Positions 23,372 through 29,937 of a stretch of 34,340 nt of DNA are shown one piece after another. Every line of letters starts with the position of its first letter. The stretch's first letter is position 1. The position numbers were made by a program, and so were the translations under genes. A model generated the notes under the pieces. It searched no databases. It saw only the letters and a list, made by a program, of their open reading frames with translations, and had not been told where the DNA came from. The DNA comes from Bacillota bacterium (GTDB taxonomy: Bacteria > Bacillota > Dethiobacteria > Dethiobacterales > Dethiobacteraceae), in assembly GCA_018725345.1 (NCBI GenBank), contig QLUI01000001.1, positions 1-34,340 of the forward strand, read 5' to 3'.

Positions 23372-23622
23372 ACCCCACGGCTAAAGCCGGGGGCTTAGCA
23401 TTTGCCCCACTATGACCAGCCTAAGTCCCACGAGGACTACGTTTACTTAGCCATGACACCCTGGGGTGCTTCTCCAGCTCCAGGCACTGTCGTCCGGACT
23501 AAACAGCGAGTAGGGGTTGTACGAGCAGTGCCCCGGACGCGACAAGCTAAGCTAACATTGGCGAGGAGAGACTAAAAATAGCGTTACCGGCCCCTTAAGG
23601 GGCTCCGAAAGGAGAGAAAAAG
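23372..23622 (+). ncRNA. Omega RNA (IscB guide RNA scaffold)
   Basis: The 251 nt between fliA and iscB have no plausible gene and are rich in complementary segments. GGCACTG (23483-23489) pairs with CAGTGCC (23526-23532), and CGTCCGG (23491-23497) with CCGGACG (23533-23539). The two 7-bp pairings cross, giving a pseudoknot. Near iscB there are the palindrome GCCCCTTAAGGGGC (23590-23603) and the GAAA-loop hairpin CTCCGAAAGGAG (23603-23614), which includes the iscB ribosome site. Position upstream of iscB is where omega RNAs lie. The guide would be the host sequence 5' of the element, the last bases of fliA. Confidence 0.82.
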
Positions 23623-24927
23623 ATGGCTGTATTCGTACTGGACAAGCACAAGAAACCACTAATGCCCTGCACTGAAAAACGGGCTAGGCTGTTACTCGAA
23701 CGCAGACGTGCGGTGGTGCACAAGATGTCGCCTTTTACTATCCGGCTCAAAGACCGGACGGTAGAACAAAGCCAACTTCAACCGTTACGTCTGAAGTTAG
23801 ATCCAGGTAGCAAAACTACCGGTATCAGCATCTTACAAGAAGCAGTGTCCGAGAAAGCAGATGTCGTCTTTTTGGCGGAGCTGCGCCACAAGCCGGGCAT
23901 CAAAGAGAAGCTGGCCGACAGAAAGACACAGCGGCGGAATCGTCGCAACCGCAAAACACGCTACCGCGAGAAACGGTTTGATAATCGTACCAGGCCAAGC
24001 GGCTGGCTGCCGCCGTCGCTTCAAGCCCGGGTTAATCAGGTCGAGAATACCGTAAACAAATTGCAAAAGCTGTTGCCCATAACCGCAATCAGCACCGAAC
24101 ATGCCAAATTCGACACACAACTTATGCAAAACCCTGCCATTGCCGGTATCGAGTACCAGCAAGGCGAACTTTTAGGTTACGAGGTTCGGGAATATCTATT
24201 AGAAAAATGGAAACACAAATGCGCCTACTGCCGTACCGCCGACACACCGCTGGAAATAGAGCACATTACCCCCAAATCAAGGGGCGGCAGTGACAGAATC
24301 AGCAACCTAACATTAGCCTGTCGCCCGTGCAACCAAGCCAAGGGCAACAGGACGGCAGAAGAGTTTGGCCACCCTGAAATCCAAAAGCAGGCCAAATTAC
24401 CGTTAAAAGACGCGGCCATGATGAACGCCACGCGGTGGGCATTGTTTAACAGGCTAAAAGAAACTGGCCTCCCGGTCGAGTGCGGTACTGGCGCCAGAAC
24501 CAAGAAACAGCGTATAGAACATAAACTCCCGAAAACCCATTACTACGATGCGTGTTGCGTGGGTGCCGGCACCCCGGCAAATCTTGCGATCAGGCAAAAG
24601 TATGTTTCCATTTGGAAAGCGATCGGCAGAGGCACCAGGAGGATGTGCAACACAGACAAATATGGTTTTCCGAAAGGTCACAGACAGCGCAAGAAGAATC
24701 ACTTTGGTTTTCAGACAGGCGACATCACAGCAGCGGCTATTCCTCGCGGTAAATATCAGGGCATTCACACTGGCCGAGTAGCGGTTAGAACGAGTGGATG
24801 CTTTGATCTAAAAGACATTGCCGGCATCCGTATTTGTCAAGGTATCGGCCACAAACATTTTCGGCTGCTGCAAAGAGCCGGCGGATGGCATTATGGCAAA
24901 GCGAAAATAGCATATAAAGGAGAATGA
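23623..24927 (+). CDS. iscB: RNA-guided nuclease IscB
   Basis: 434 residues, full IscB length. Domains in order: PLMP domain (residues 1-55, with KPLMP at 11-15), RuvC-I with Asp60 (LKLDPGSKTTGISIL), Arg-rich bridge helix (about 99-122), RuvC-II with Glu159 (ISTEHAKFD), HNH domain about 195-247 (CxxC at 200/203, catalytic His214 in EIEHITPKSRGG, Asn228, second CxxC at 233/236), RuvC-III with His306 and Asp309 (THYYDA), and a C-terminal TAM-interacting-type region (PRGKYQGIHTGRVAVR). Every catalytic residue I can check is present, so it may be active. IscB is the Cas9-related OMEGA nuclease; its RNA lies directly upstream. It splits the fliA-swrB-like neighbourhood. Confidence 0.95.
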   Translation: MAVFVLDKHKKPLMPCTEKRARLLLERRRAVVHKMSPFTIRLKDRTVEQSQLQPLRLKLDPGSKTTGISILQEAVSEKADVVFLAELRHKPGIKEKLADRKTQRRNRRNRKTRYREKRFDNRTRPSGWLPPSLQARVNQVENTVNKLQKLLPITAISTEHAKFDTQLMQNPAIAGIEYQQGELLGYEVREYLLEKWKHKCAYCRTADTPLEIEHITPKSRGGSDRISNLTLACRPCNQAKGNRTAEEFGHPEIQKQAKLPLKDAAMMNATRWALFNRLKETGLPVECGTGARTKKQRIEHKLPKTHYYDACCVGAGTPANLAIRQKYVSIWKAIGRGTRRMCNTDKYGFPKGHRQRKKNHFGFQTGDITAAAIPRGKYQGIHTGRVAVRTSGCFDLKDIAGIRICQGIGHKHFRLLQRAGGWHYGKAKIAYKGE

Positions 24928-24990
24928 CGAAGGCGCGCTTCCTCCCCATAGATGAATCCAGGGGCTTTTTGCGCTACGTCTGGTGAAGAG

Positions 24991-25446
24991 ATGGTATACT
25001 TGCTTTTGTTAATCGGCTTAGCGCTGGCTTTGCTGGCTTCCGCTAAACTGGTTCAAAAAAATAGAGAGCCGTTTGACGACGCTCTGCGTGCTGAGGTAAG
25101 CAAACCACTAAATCGCGAATTGGTGATTCTGTTTGAGTTGCAGGAATCGGTGGAAGCTGCTCTGGCCGAGCTGGACGAAAAAAATCAGGTTTTTCAGCAT
25201 TTGGTGTCTCGGTTGGAAAAGCAGCGTGCGGCAGTAGAGCACAGGTTGCAGCAATTAGAGAGGCTCATCAGCCGAGCGGAAGCTGTGTTGAAAAACCCGG
25301 TAGCTCGGGAGGCACCGGAAGGAGATCGCTATCGCCGTGAACAAATCTATCGGTTGGCAGACCAAGGCAAAGATGTGGCGGATATGGCGGTGGAGCTTGA
25401 ATTAGGACGGGGTGAGGTGGAATTAATACTCGGCTTGCGAAAATAG
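24991..25446 (+). CDS. SwrB-like membrane-anchored coiled-coil protein (DUF6115-type)
   Basis: 151 residues from ATG 24991 (MVYLLLLIGLALALLAS). An upstream in-frame ATG at 24952 lies in the IS right end, after anti-Shine-Dalgarno-like CCTCCCC, and is unlikely to be native. One N-terminal membrane helix (2-18), a coiled coil (about 45-105), and a C-terminal helix-turn-helix-like segment (IYRLADQGKDVADMAVELEL then GRGEVELILGL). Architecture and original position right after fliA match Bacillus SwrB, which follows sigD and promotes basal-body export activation. I recall such Clostridia proteins annotated as DUF6115. The IscB element now separates it from fliA and may supply its ribosome site (GGTGAAGAG). 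Confidence 0.75.
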   Translation: MVYLLLLIGLALALLASAKLVQKNREPFDDALRAEVSKPLNRELVILFELQESVEAALAELDEKNQVFQHLVSRLEKQRAAVEHRLQQLERLISRAEAVLKNPVAREAPEGDRYRREQIYRLADQGKDVADMAVELELGRGEVELILGLRK

Positions 25447-25469
25447 GAGAATTTAATTGGCATTTCTTA

Positions 25470-25634
25470 TTGGGTTTCGGGTTGGGTCTCTTGCTGGCTG
25501 CTTTGCTTATCTTGCTGCAGGGTACAAGGCCTATTCCTGCGGCTGAGGTGGAAAGGATGGCGCGGGAACAGGGTATGGTCTATCCACAAGAAGTTGTTCC
25601 TTTTACAGAGGGGGAACCGGTCACGGAGCAGTAA
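25470..25634 (+). CDS. Small single-pass membrane protein, start unclear
   Basis: In the gap between the SwrB-like gene and flgF one frame encodes a clean membrane segment, GFGLGLLLAALLILLQG, followed by EVERMAREQGMVYPQEVVPF and a stop at 25632-25634. From the TTG at 25470 this is 54 residues. The AGGAG site at 25445-25449 is better spaced for a TTG at 25457, but that codon is in a different frame and stops after about 30 residues; a one-base frameshift would join the two. The C-terminal motif resembles that of small proteins found in Clostridia flagellar operons. Real gene with odd start, or slightly broken gene. Confidence 0.5.
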   Translation: MGFGLGLLLAALLILLQGTRPIPAAEVERMAREQGMVYPQEVVPFTEGEPVTEQ

Positions 25635-25662
25635 ATTTTGCGCAAAGAAAGGTGGGATGACT

Positions 25663-26415
25663 TTGATTAGAGGACTTTACACAGCAGCAAGCGGGATGAT
25701 GGTTGAGTCTGCCCGTCAGGAAACAATCACCAATAATTTGGCAAACAGCGAGACTACAGGTTTCAAGCGAGATTTGGCTCTGCAGCGTGCCCAAGCAGAA
25801 TTGCCGGTGCTACGAGTGGGCGATAGCAATCACTTGCCATTGCAGCCGGTCATCGGAACTTTGGGTACAGGTTCGCTGGTGGCTGGCATACACACCGTTC
25901 ATGAACAAGGGGTGCTGCGGGAGACGGGCAGGAAACTGGATCTATCCTTGGCAGGTCAGGGTTTTTTCACGGTAGAAACGGCTCAAGGTTTACGGTTCAC
26001 ACGTAACGGCGCTTTCACACTCGATGCCGACGGTTTTTTGCGTACTGACGCAGGACACCGGGTTATGGGAACGGAAGGATATTTGCAAATTCCCGCAGGG
26101 GAGCTGACGGTGAATGAAAACGGCAGGCTTTTTGTGGACGGAGCGCCGGTTGGCCAGCTGCGGCTGACTTTGTTTGCGGAACAGGAAATGCTTAGCAAGC
26201 AGGGGGAATCTTTGTTTGATGCCGGCGGACAGGTTGCACTGCCGGCTGCCGCTCAGGTGAAACAGGGATTTCTTGAGTCAGCCAATATCCAGGTTATTCA
26301 GGAAATGGTGAGAATGATTGCTACACAGCGCGCTTATGAAACGAATCAACGCGCACTGCAAGCCCAAGATGAGTTATTAGGCAAAGCCGTTAATGAAATC
26401 GGTTCACTTCGCTAA
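25663..26415 (+). CDS. flgF: Flagellar basal-body rod protein, FlgF type
   Basis: 250 residues if translation starts at TTG 25663 (MIRGLYTAASGM), which is well spaced from AAAGGTGGG; the ATG at 25657 almost touches this site. The N-terminal rod motif is QETITNNLANSETTGFKRDL, the middle has GRKLDLSLAGQGFFTV and FTRNGAFTLDADGFL, and the C-terminus NIQVIQEMVRMIATQRAYET. In Bacillota the two tandem rod genes after fliA are named flgF and flgG, or flhO and flhP; the first is assigned FlgF here by order. It forms the rod with FlgG. 14 nt separate it from flgG. Confidence 0.88.
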   Translation: MIRGLYTAASGMMVESARQETITNNLANSETTGFKRDLALQRAQAELPVLRVGDSNHLPLQPVIGTLGTGSLVAGIHTVHEQGVLRETGRKLDLSLAGQGFFTVETAQGLRFTRNGAFTLDADGFLRTDAGHRVMGTEGYLQIPAGELTVNENGRLFVDGAPVGQLRLTLFAEQEMLSKQGESLFDAGGQVALPAAAQVKQGFLESANIQVIQEMVRMIATQRAYETNQRALQAQDELLGKAVNEIGSLR

Positions 26416-26429
26416 GGGGGGAATAGCTG

Positions 26430-27206
26430 GTGTTACGCAGCCTTTGGAATGCGGCTTCTGGCATGAGGGCGCAACAGGAAAAAATTGATGTGACTGCCAA
26501 TAATATTGCTAATGTGAACACCACCGGCTTCAAGAAAAAAACGATAGTTTTCCACGACTTGCTTTACCAGTCCTTGGAGCGGCGGGGCAATGCGGTGGCG
26601 CCGGCTTTTGCGGGAGGCCGGCCGAGCATGGCGGGTGTGGGCAGTGCGGTGGGTGCAGTTCGTGCCGATATGCGGGCTGGCACATATCTGCAGACCGGCA
26701 GGGCGTTGGATTTGGCTGTGGTGGGTGAGGGATTTTTTCGGGTGGAACTGCCGGATGGCAGAATAGCATATACCCGTGATGGTTCCTTTTCCCTGGATGC
26801 GGCAGGAAACTTGGTGACTGCACAGGGACAGCGGGTGATCTTTCCCGCTCTTCCCTTGGGGCAACAGGAAATAAAGATCTCTCCCCAGGGGCAGGTGTCT
26901 GCGGTTGAACCAGATGGAGATCAGCTGGCGGTAGGGACGGTGTCGCTAGCCTATTTTAATAATCCTCAGGGACTGGAACAGTTTGGTGGAAATCTGCTGC
27001 TTGCCACAGAAGCATCCGGCGAGGCAGAAAACAGAGCCCAGGGAAACGCTACAAAGCTTATGCAGGGCTATTTGGAAAGTTCCAATGTCGATCTTAGTGA
27101 AGAATTAGTGAATCTTTTGGTCAGCCAACGCGCTTTTGAACTAAATTCCAGAGCGTTGCGGACATCAGACGAAATGTGGAGTATTGCAAATCAAATACGG
27201 CGCTAA
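26430..27206 (+). CDS. flgG: Flagellar basal-body rod protein FlgG
   Basis: 258 residues from GTG 26430 behind AAGGGGGGAA. Features are IDVTANNIANVNTTGFKKKT near residues 19-38, RALDLAVVGEGFFRVELPDG, IAYTRDGSFSLDAAGNLVTA, and the C-terminal GYLESSNVDLSEELVNLLVS with QRAFELNSRAL. This is the distal-rod subunit. It closes the main plus-strand run; a 14-bp inverted repeat begins 20 nt after the stop. Confidence 0.93.
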   Translation: MLRSLWNAASGMRAQQEKIDVTANNIANVNTTGFKKKTIVFHDLLYQSLERRGNAVAPAFAGGRPSMAGVGSAVGAVRADMRAGTYLQTGRALDLAVVGEGFFRVELPDGRIAYTRDGSFSLDAAGNLVTAQGQRVIFPALPLGQQEIKISPQGQVSAVEPDGDQLAVGTVSLAYFNNPQGLEQFGGNLLLATEASGEAENRAQGNATKLMQGYLESSNVDLSEELVNLLVSQRAFELNSRALRTSDEMWSIANQIRR

Positions 27207-27225
27207 GAAAGATTTTTCTGCATAA

Positions 27226-27281
27226 ATAATCCCCCCGGTGATTATACTTTCCTGTAAGGAAAAATTTACCGGGGGGATTAT
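27226..27281 (+). promoter_or_regulatory. 14-bp hairpin enclosing the ribosome site of the TPR gene
   Basis: ATAATCCCCCCGGT (27226-27239) is perfectly complementary to ACCGGGGGGATTAT (27268-27281), with a 28-nt loop that itself holds TTTCC (27248-27252) and GGAAA (27258-27262). The right arm contains the only Shine-Dalgarno candidate (GGGGGG, 27271-27276) for the ATG at 27284. Folding would hide it. There is no T-run after the stem, so it is not a plain terminator, though it may slow read-through from flgG. Confidence 0.7.
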
Positions 27282-27283
27282 CT

Positions 27284-27802
27284 ATGCGCTTTTCTCTTCA
27301 GCAAAATCAAAAGCAAGAAAGTGGCAGCCTCAAAGATACGGCAGCCGACTATAACAGGCAAGGTGTATCGGCCATACTGCGCGGCGCAGACCATGAGGCA
27401 ATTTACTATCTGCTCTCAGCCGCAGTTTGTGAGCCTGATTATTGGCTCGCCTTTTATAATCTGGGGAACTGCTGGGCCAAACTCAAAGAAAACCAGGCAG
27501 CACTGTGGGCCTATGAACAGGCTGTTCGGAACTGCTACCATCATGCGCCACTTTTTTTAAATCTAGGGATTGTTTGCTGCCGGGAAGGAGAGGCCAAGCG
27601 GGCACTGCCGTACTTGGAACAGGCTTTGTGCTTAAATCCCGCAGACGCAAAGTGCTCCGCTGCACTGGGGTTTGCCTATTATGGGCTTGAAGAATGGGGG
27701 CTTGCCTGGCACTGGTATAACAAAGCTTTCCGATTGGATCCCCACAACGCTGACTATAAAACAAGTATGCGAATTGTGGAAAAAAGAATCAGTGACGGCT
27801 AA
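27284..27802 (+). CDS. TPR-repeat protein
   Basis: 172 residues from ATG 27284. After a polar N-terminus it has about four TPR-type helical pairs: YNRQGVSAILRGADHEAIYY, then WLAFYNLGNCWAKLKENQAA, HAPLFLNLGIVCCREGEAKR and CSAALGFAYYGLEEWGLAWH; the W/L-G-Y-A-P spacing of TPRs is clear. No membrane or signal segment. TPR proteins are protein-binding scaffolds; partner unknown. Translation may be controlled by the hairpin that hides its ribosome site. Its 3' end overlaps the end of the convergent fapA remnant. Confidence 0.82.
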   Translation: MRFSLQQNQKQESGSLKDTAADYNRQGVSAILRGADHEAIYYLLSAAVCEPDYWLAFYNLGNCWAKLKENQAALWAYEQAVRNCYHHAPLFLNLGIVCCREGEAKRALPYLEQALCLNPADAKCSAALGFAYYGLEEWGLAWHWYNKAFRLDPHNADYKTSMRIVEKRISDG

Positions 27803-28240
27803 GCAAGACTGTCTGCCCTTCCTTGCCTATCGCAATACGACTTTTACCCACAGCGTCACTGATTTTTAGGATGCTTTTGCCAACCATAAAAATAGTATTT
27901 TCGTAAGCCTTGTCCACATCAATCCAGCCTTTGCTGCTTACCTGGAGAGTGGTGATCGCACCAGCCTCCGAAGCCGGCTTCCTTGACGTAAATCGCTTTC
28001 GCCCGGACCGTTCCGCCGCGCTAAAGCTTGCTGGATTGCGCTCTCCCTGATACCATAACAGATGCCCGCTTTAGTCATGGCATCAAGGACTTGACTGATC
28101 TCAACCTGAGCTTCATGATTTATAGAAAGTGCCGCCAACATAGCGTTTTGGCTGATGGTAAGCGTCCATTGGTTGTCTTGAGCCACAGATAGACCTCGCT
28201 CTCTTTTCTTTGCAGCGGCATTTCGTTGATGGGCTTACGC
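27789..28240 (-). pseudogene. fapA: Decayed fapA (DUF342) remnant
   Basis: On the minus strand, the frame starting at GTG 28186 encodes WTLTISQNAMLAAL, then AMTKAGICYGIRESAIQQAL, the N-terminal pattern of FapA/DUF342. A second frame then reads GGTVRAKAIYVKEAG (about 28019-27970), and a third, from about 27958, reads AITTLQVSSKGWIDV, then ENTIFMVGKSILKI and a stop at 27791-27789. These match, in order, the beta-helix and C-terminal parts of FapA. Upstream, a fourth frame reads MPLQRKESEVYL. So N- and C-terminal pieces are fused by a large internal deletion (FapA is usually 450-650 residues) with several frameshifts. It is convergent with the TPR gene. Confidence 0.72.
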
Positions 28241-28249
28241 AAGCGTAAG
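28234..28249. other. Short perfect hairpin upstream of fapA remnant
   Basis: CTTACGC (28234-28240), loop AA, GCGTAAG (28243-28249). It lies in the leader of the fapA remnant, between its sigma-H-like promoter and coding part, and about 155 bp before fliM. No T-run on either strand. Apart from this hairpin, the fapA remnant and two promoter sites, the 27803-28404 gap shows nothing further. Confidence 0.5.
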
Positions 28250-28278
28250 GAGTCGTTTGCTAGCGTCGTAATAAGTTC

Positions 28279-28306
28279 AAATTCGTCTGAAAATTACATA
28301 ATCCTG
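28279..28306 (-). promoter_or_regulatory. Sigma-H-like promoter facing the fapA remnant
   Basis: On the minus strand: AGGATTA (28305-28299), a 13-nt spacer, then CGAATTT (28285-28279). Core elements and spacing are the same as at flgB, fliM and fliY. It points away from fliM toward the degraded fapA, about 95 bp before the GTG at 28186, suggesting the gene was once part of the same regulon. Confidence 0.6.
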
Positions 28307-28353
28307 CTATATTTTTCAGTTTGTCTAAAGAATAAAAACTCTGACGGCTAAAC

Positions 28354-28382
28354 AGGAAATCGGCCGGCACCGGCGAAATATA
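28354..28382 (+). promoter_or_regulatory. Sigma-H-like promoter for fliM-fliN
   Basis: AGGAAAT (28355-28361), a 13-nt spacer, then CGAAATA (28375-28381), 23 bp before the fliM ATG. Together with the flgB and fliY sites it fits a sigma-H-type pattern. The predicted leader is short (about 15-20 nt) but includes the GGTGGTGAGG ribosome site. Confidence 0.6.
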
Positions 28383-28404
28383 CATAACCAAAGGTGGTGA
28401 GGTA

Positions 28405-29385
28405 ATGAAAGAGGTGTTGTCTCAGTCGGAGATTGACTCTTTGATTCAGGCGCTTTCAAAGGGACATATTGCTGAGGAAACAGAAAGCGGGAGCATTGAG
28501 GGCGGTTTCGTCAAACTATACGATTTTCGCAGGCCCAATAAATTTTCAAAAGAACAGATGCGTACACTGCAAATCGTCCATGAAAACTTTGCGCGTGTTC
28601 TTACCAATTTCCTAACTGCTTATCTGCGTACGCCTGTGCAGGTCAAGCTGGAATCTGTTTCGCAGGTGACATTTGAGGAGTTTATTTTTTCATTGCCTAA
28701 CCCAACGTTGATGACCATATTTAACGCAGCTGAAGAAATGGGTAGTGCCATGTTGGAAACTAACCCTCAATTTGTTTTTCCTATTATCGACCTGCTATTT
28801 GGCGGAGTAGGAGAAACGCCAAAGAAAATCCGTGAACTTACAGAGATTGAATTGACGGTGATGCGTCGAATCATGACAAAAATACTTGAAAATTTGCGTT
28901 ATGCTTGGGAAGACATTGTGACTTTGATGCCACGGATTGAAAACATGGACACAAATCCGCAGTTTAACCAGATGATTGCCTCCAACGAAATAGTGACCTT
29001 AATGACGTTGAGCACCAAAATTCGCAAATCTGTAGGGTTAATCAACGTCTGCTTTCCGTTTATCACGTTAGAGCCGGTGATAGCCAATCTTACCGCGCAG
29101 CATTGGTTTTCTGCCTCGCAGCGGGTAGGCAGCGTTGATAGCCGACTTGTGCAAATTGGGCTGGAAACGGTAGAAGTGTCGTTAGCAGCAGTGCTTGGTG
29201 AAACAACGGTCAAAATGGAAGACTTTCTCCAGCTTGAAATAGGCGATGTTATTCTCTTGGATCAACAGGTGGACAAACCCATGTCTCTGCTGGTAGAGAA
29301 TAAACCAATGTTTCAGGTTCAGGCCGGTGTCTCCATGGGGCGACGCGCAGTACGCTTTCTTGCAGGGAAAGGGGTAGAGGCTTAG
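28405..29385 (+). CDS. fliM: Flagellar motor switch protein FliM
   Basis: 326 residues from ATG 28405. The CheY-P docking peptide LSQSEIDSLIQAL is at residues 5-17. The CheC-like middle domain starts with KLYDFRRPNKFSKEQMRTLQ, and includes FPIIDLLFGGVGE. The SpoA domain is at the C-terminus (about 245-320): VSLAAVLGETTVKMEDFLQL, then EIGDVILLDQQVDKPMSLLV. FliM links FliG to FliN in the C ring and receives CheY-P. In Bacillus it sits after fliL; here it is about 14 kb downstream with its own promoter. It overlaps the GTG of fliN by one base. Confidence 0.96.
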   Translation: MKEVLSQSEIDSLIQALSKGHIAEETESGSIEGGFVKLYDFRRPNKFSKEQMRTLQIVHENFARVLTNFLTAYLRTPVQVKLESVSQVTFEEFIFSLPNPTLMTIFNAAEEMGSAMLETNPQFVFPIIDLLFGGVGETPKKIRELTEIELTVMRRIMTKILENLRYAWEDIVTLMPRIENMDTNPQFNQMIASNEIVTLMTLSTKIRKSVGLINVCFPFITLEPVIANLTAQHWFSASQRVGSVDSRLVQIGLETVEVSLAAVLGETTVKMEDFLQLEIGDVILLDQQVDKPMSLLVENKPMFQVQAGVSMGRRAVRFLAGKGVEA

Positions 29386-29792
29386 TGAGTGGTTCATTGC
29401 TCTCCCAAGCAGAAATCGACGCTCTTTTGGCTCAGATTCCTTCATCAGCTGACGGGGAGAATCAGGCTGCGAAAACCGAGTTAATTCAGCCGAAACAGTA
29501 TGAAAATGAAAAAATAGTGCCGCCTGGGAGTCATCCCAATTTGGAGCGGATTCTAGATATTCCGTTGCAGGTTAAGGTAATCTTGGGGCAAGGAACTCGC
29601 TCGGTTAAAGATGTGCTGAGCCTGATGCCGGGTGCCATAGTGGAGTTTGAACGGAATGTCGCAGAACCGGTTGACATTATGCTTAACGGCAAGCTAATCG
29701 CCCGCGGTGAAGTCGTGGTCGTGGAAGAGCATTTTGGCGTGCGCATCACACAGATCAGCAGTCCTCTGGAAAGAGTCAGAAAAATGGTTTAA
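29385..29792 (+). CDS. fliN: Flagellar motor switch protein FliN
   Basis: 135 residues from GTG 29385. It begins with a docking-type peptide LLSQAEIDALLAQI (residues 4-17), then a linker (20-55), then a full FliN/SpoA domain: LERILDIPLQVKVILGQGTR, SVKDVLSLMPGAIVEFERNV, DIMLNGKLIARGEVVVVEEH, FGVRIT. FliN builds the base of the C ring with FliM. That the CheY-docking-like peptide is on FliN rather than on FliY is notable. A terminator-like hairpin follows 38 nt after the stop. Confidence 0.93.
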   Translation: MSGSLLSQAEIDALLAQIPSSADGENQAAKTELIQPKQYENEKIVPPGSHPNLERILDIPLQVKVILGQGTRSVKDVLSLMPGAIVEFERNVAEPVDIMLNGKLIARGEVVVVEEHFGVRITQISSPLERVRKMV

Positions 29793-29824
29793 CCAGTCTA
29801 TAGCCATTTTTTAAGTTAAGCAAA

Positions 29825-29866
29825 AGCCTGGAGAAACAGGTGCAATAAGCCTGTTTCTCAGCTTTT
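29825..29866 (+). terminator. Rho-independent terminator after fliN
   Basis: GAGAAACAGG (29831-29840) pairs with CCTGTTTCTC (29850-29859) across a 9-nt loop, extended by AAAAGC (about 29822-29827) opposite GCTTTT (29861-29866). The T-run ends the fliM-fliN transcript before the fliY promoter; the A-run on the left could serve the other strand too. Confidence 0.78.
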
Positions 29867-29881
29867 AATCACCAATTAAGG

Positions 29882-29910
29882 CAGGAATTTGCAAATTCCC
29901 GTCGAAATAT
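29882..29910 (+). promoter_or_regulatory. Sigma-H-like promoter for fliY-cheW-cheA
   Basis: AGGAATT (29883-29889), a 13-nt spacer, then CGAAATA (29903-29909), 28 bp before the fliY GTG. Part of it is the palindrome GGAATTTGCAAATTCC (29884-29899), which might also bind a repressor. Lying just after the terminator, it marks a new transcription unit. Confidence 0.65.
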
Positions 29911-29937
29911 GCTGTAAAACAGGAAAGGCGGTTTGCC

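Larger units (their letters stand above)
23372..24990 (+). mobile_element. IS200/IS605-family element of the iscB-only type
   Basis: The left end starts at the base after the fliA stop with an imperfect hairpin (CCCC 23373-23376, bulged A, CGGC, loop TAAA, GCCG, GGGG ending 23393), typical of IS200/IS605 left ends. The right end has GCGC (24935-24938), CCTCCCC, a loop, GGGG (24961-24964) and GCGC (24971-24974). Between them are an omega RNA region and iscB; no Y1 transposase (tnpA) is present, so it would need TnpA in trans. The right boundary is uncertain: a second copy at 32081-32239 stays similar to 24994, past the hairpin. Confidence 0.85.

Noticed and set aside
23032..23415. 127-residue plus-strand frame across fliA end and the element left end
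   Set aside because: It lies within fliA coding sequence in another frame, with no ribosome site or recognisable domain, and its end is in the omega RNA.
24952..24990. Upstream ATG giving a 13-residue extension to the SwrB-like protein (same at 32197 for CheA)
   Set aside because: The ATG lies in the loop of the IS right-end hairpin and is preceded by CCTCCCC, the opposite of a ribosome site. The native-looking proteins start at 24991 and 32236.
29884..29899. Palindrome GGAATTTGCAAATTCC as a dedicated operator
   Set aside because: It overlaps the -35 and spacer of the sigma-H-like promoter and occurs only once. I mention it in the promoter entry but cannot support a separate binding site.
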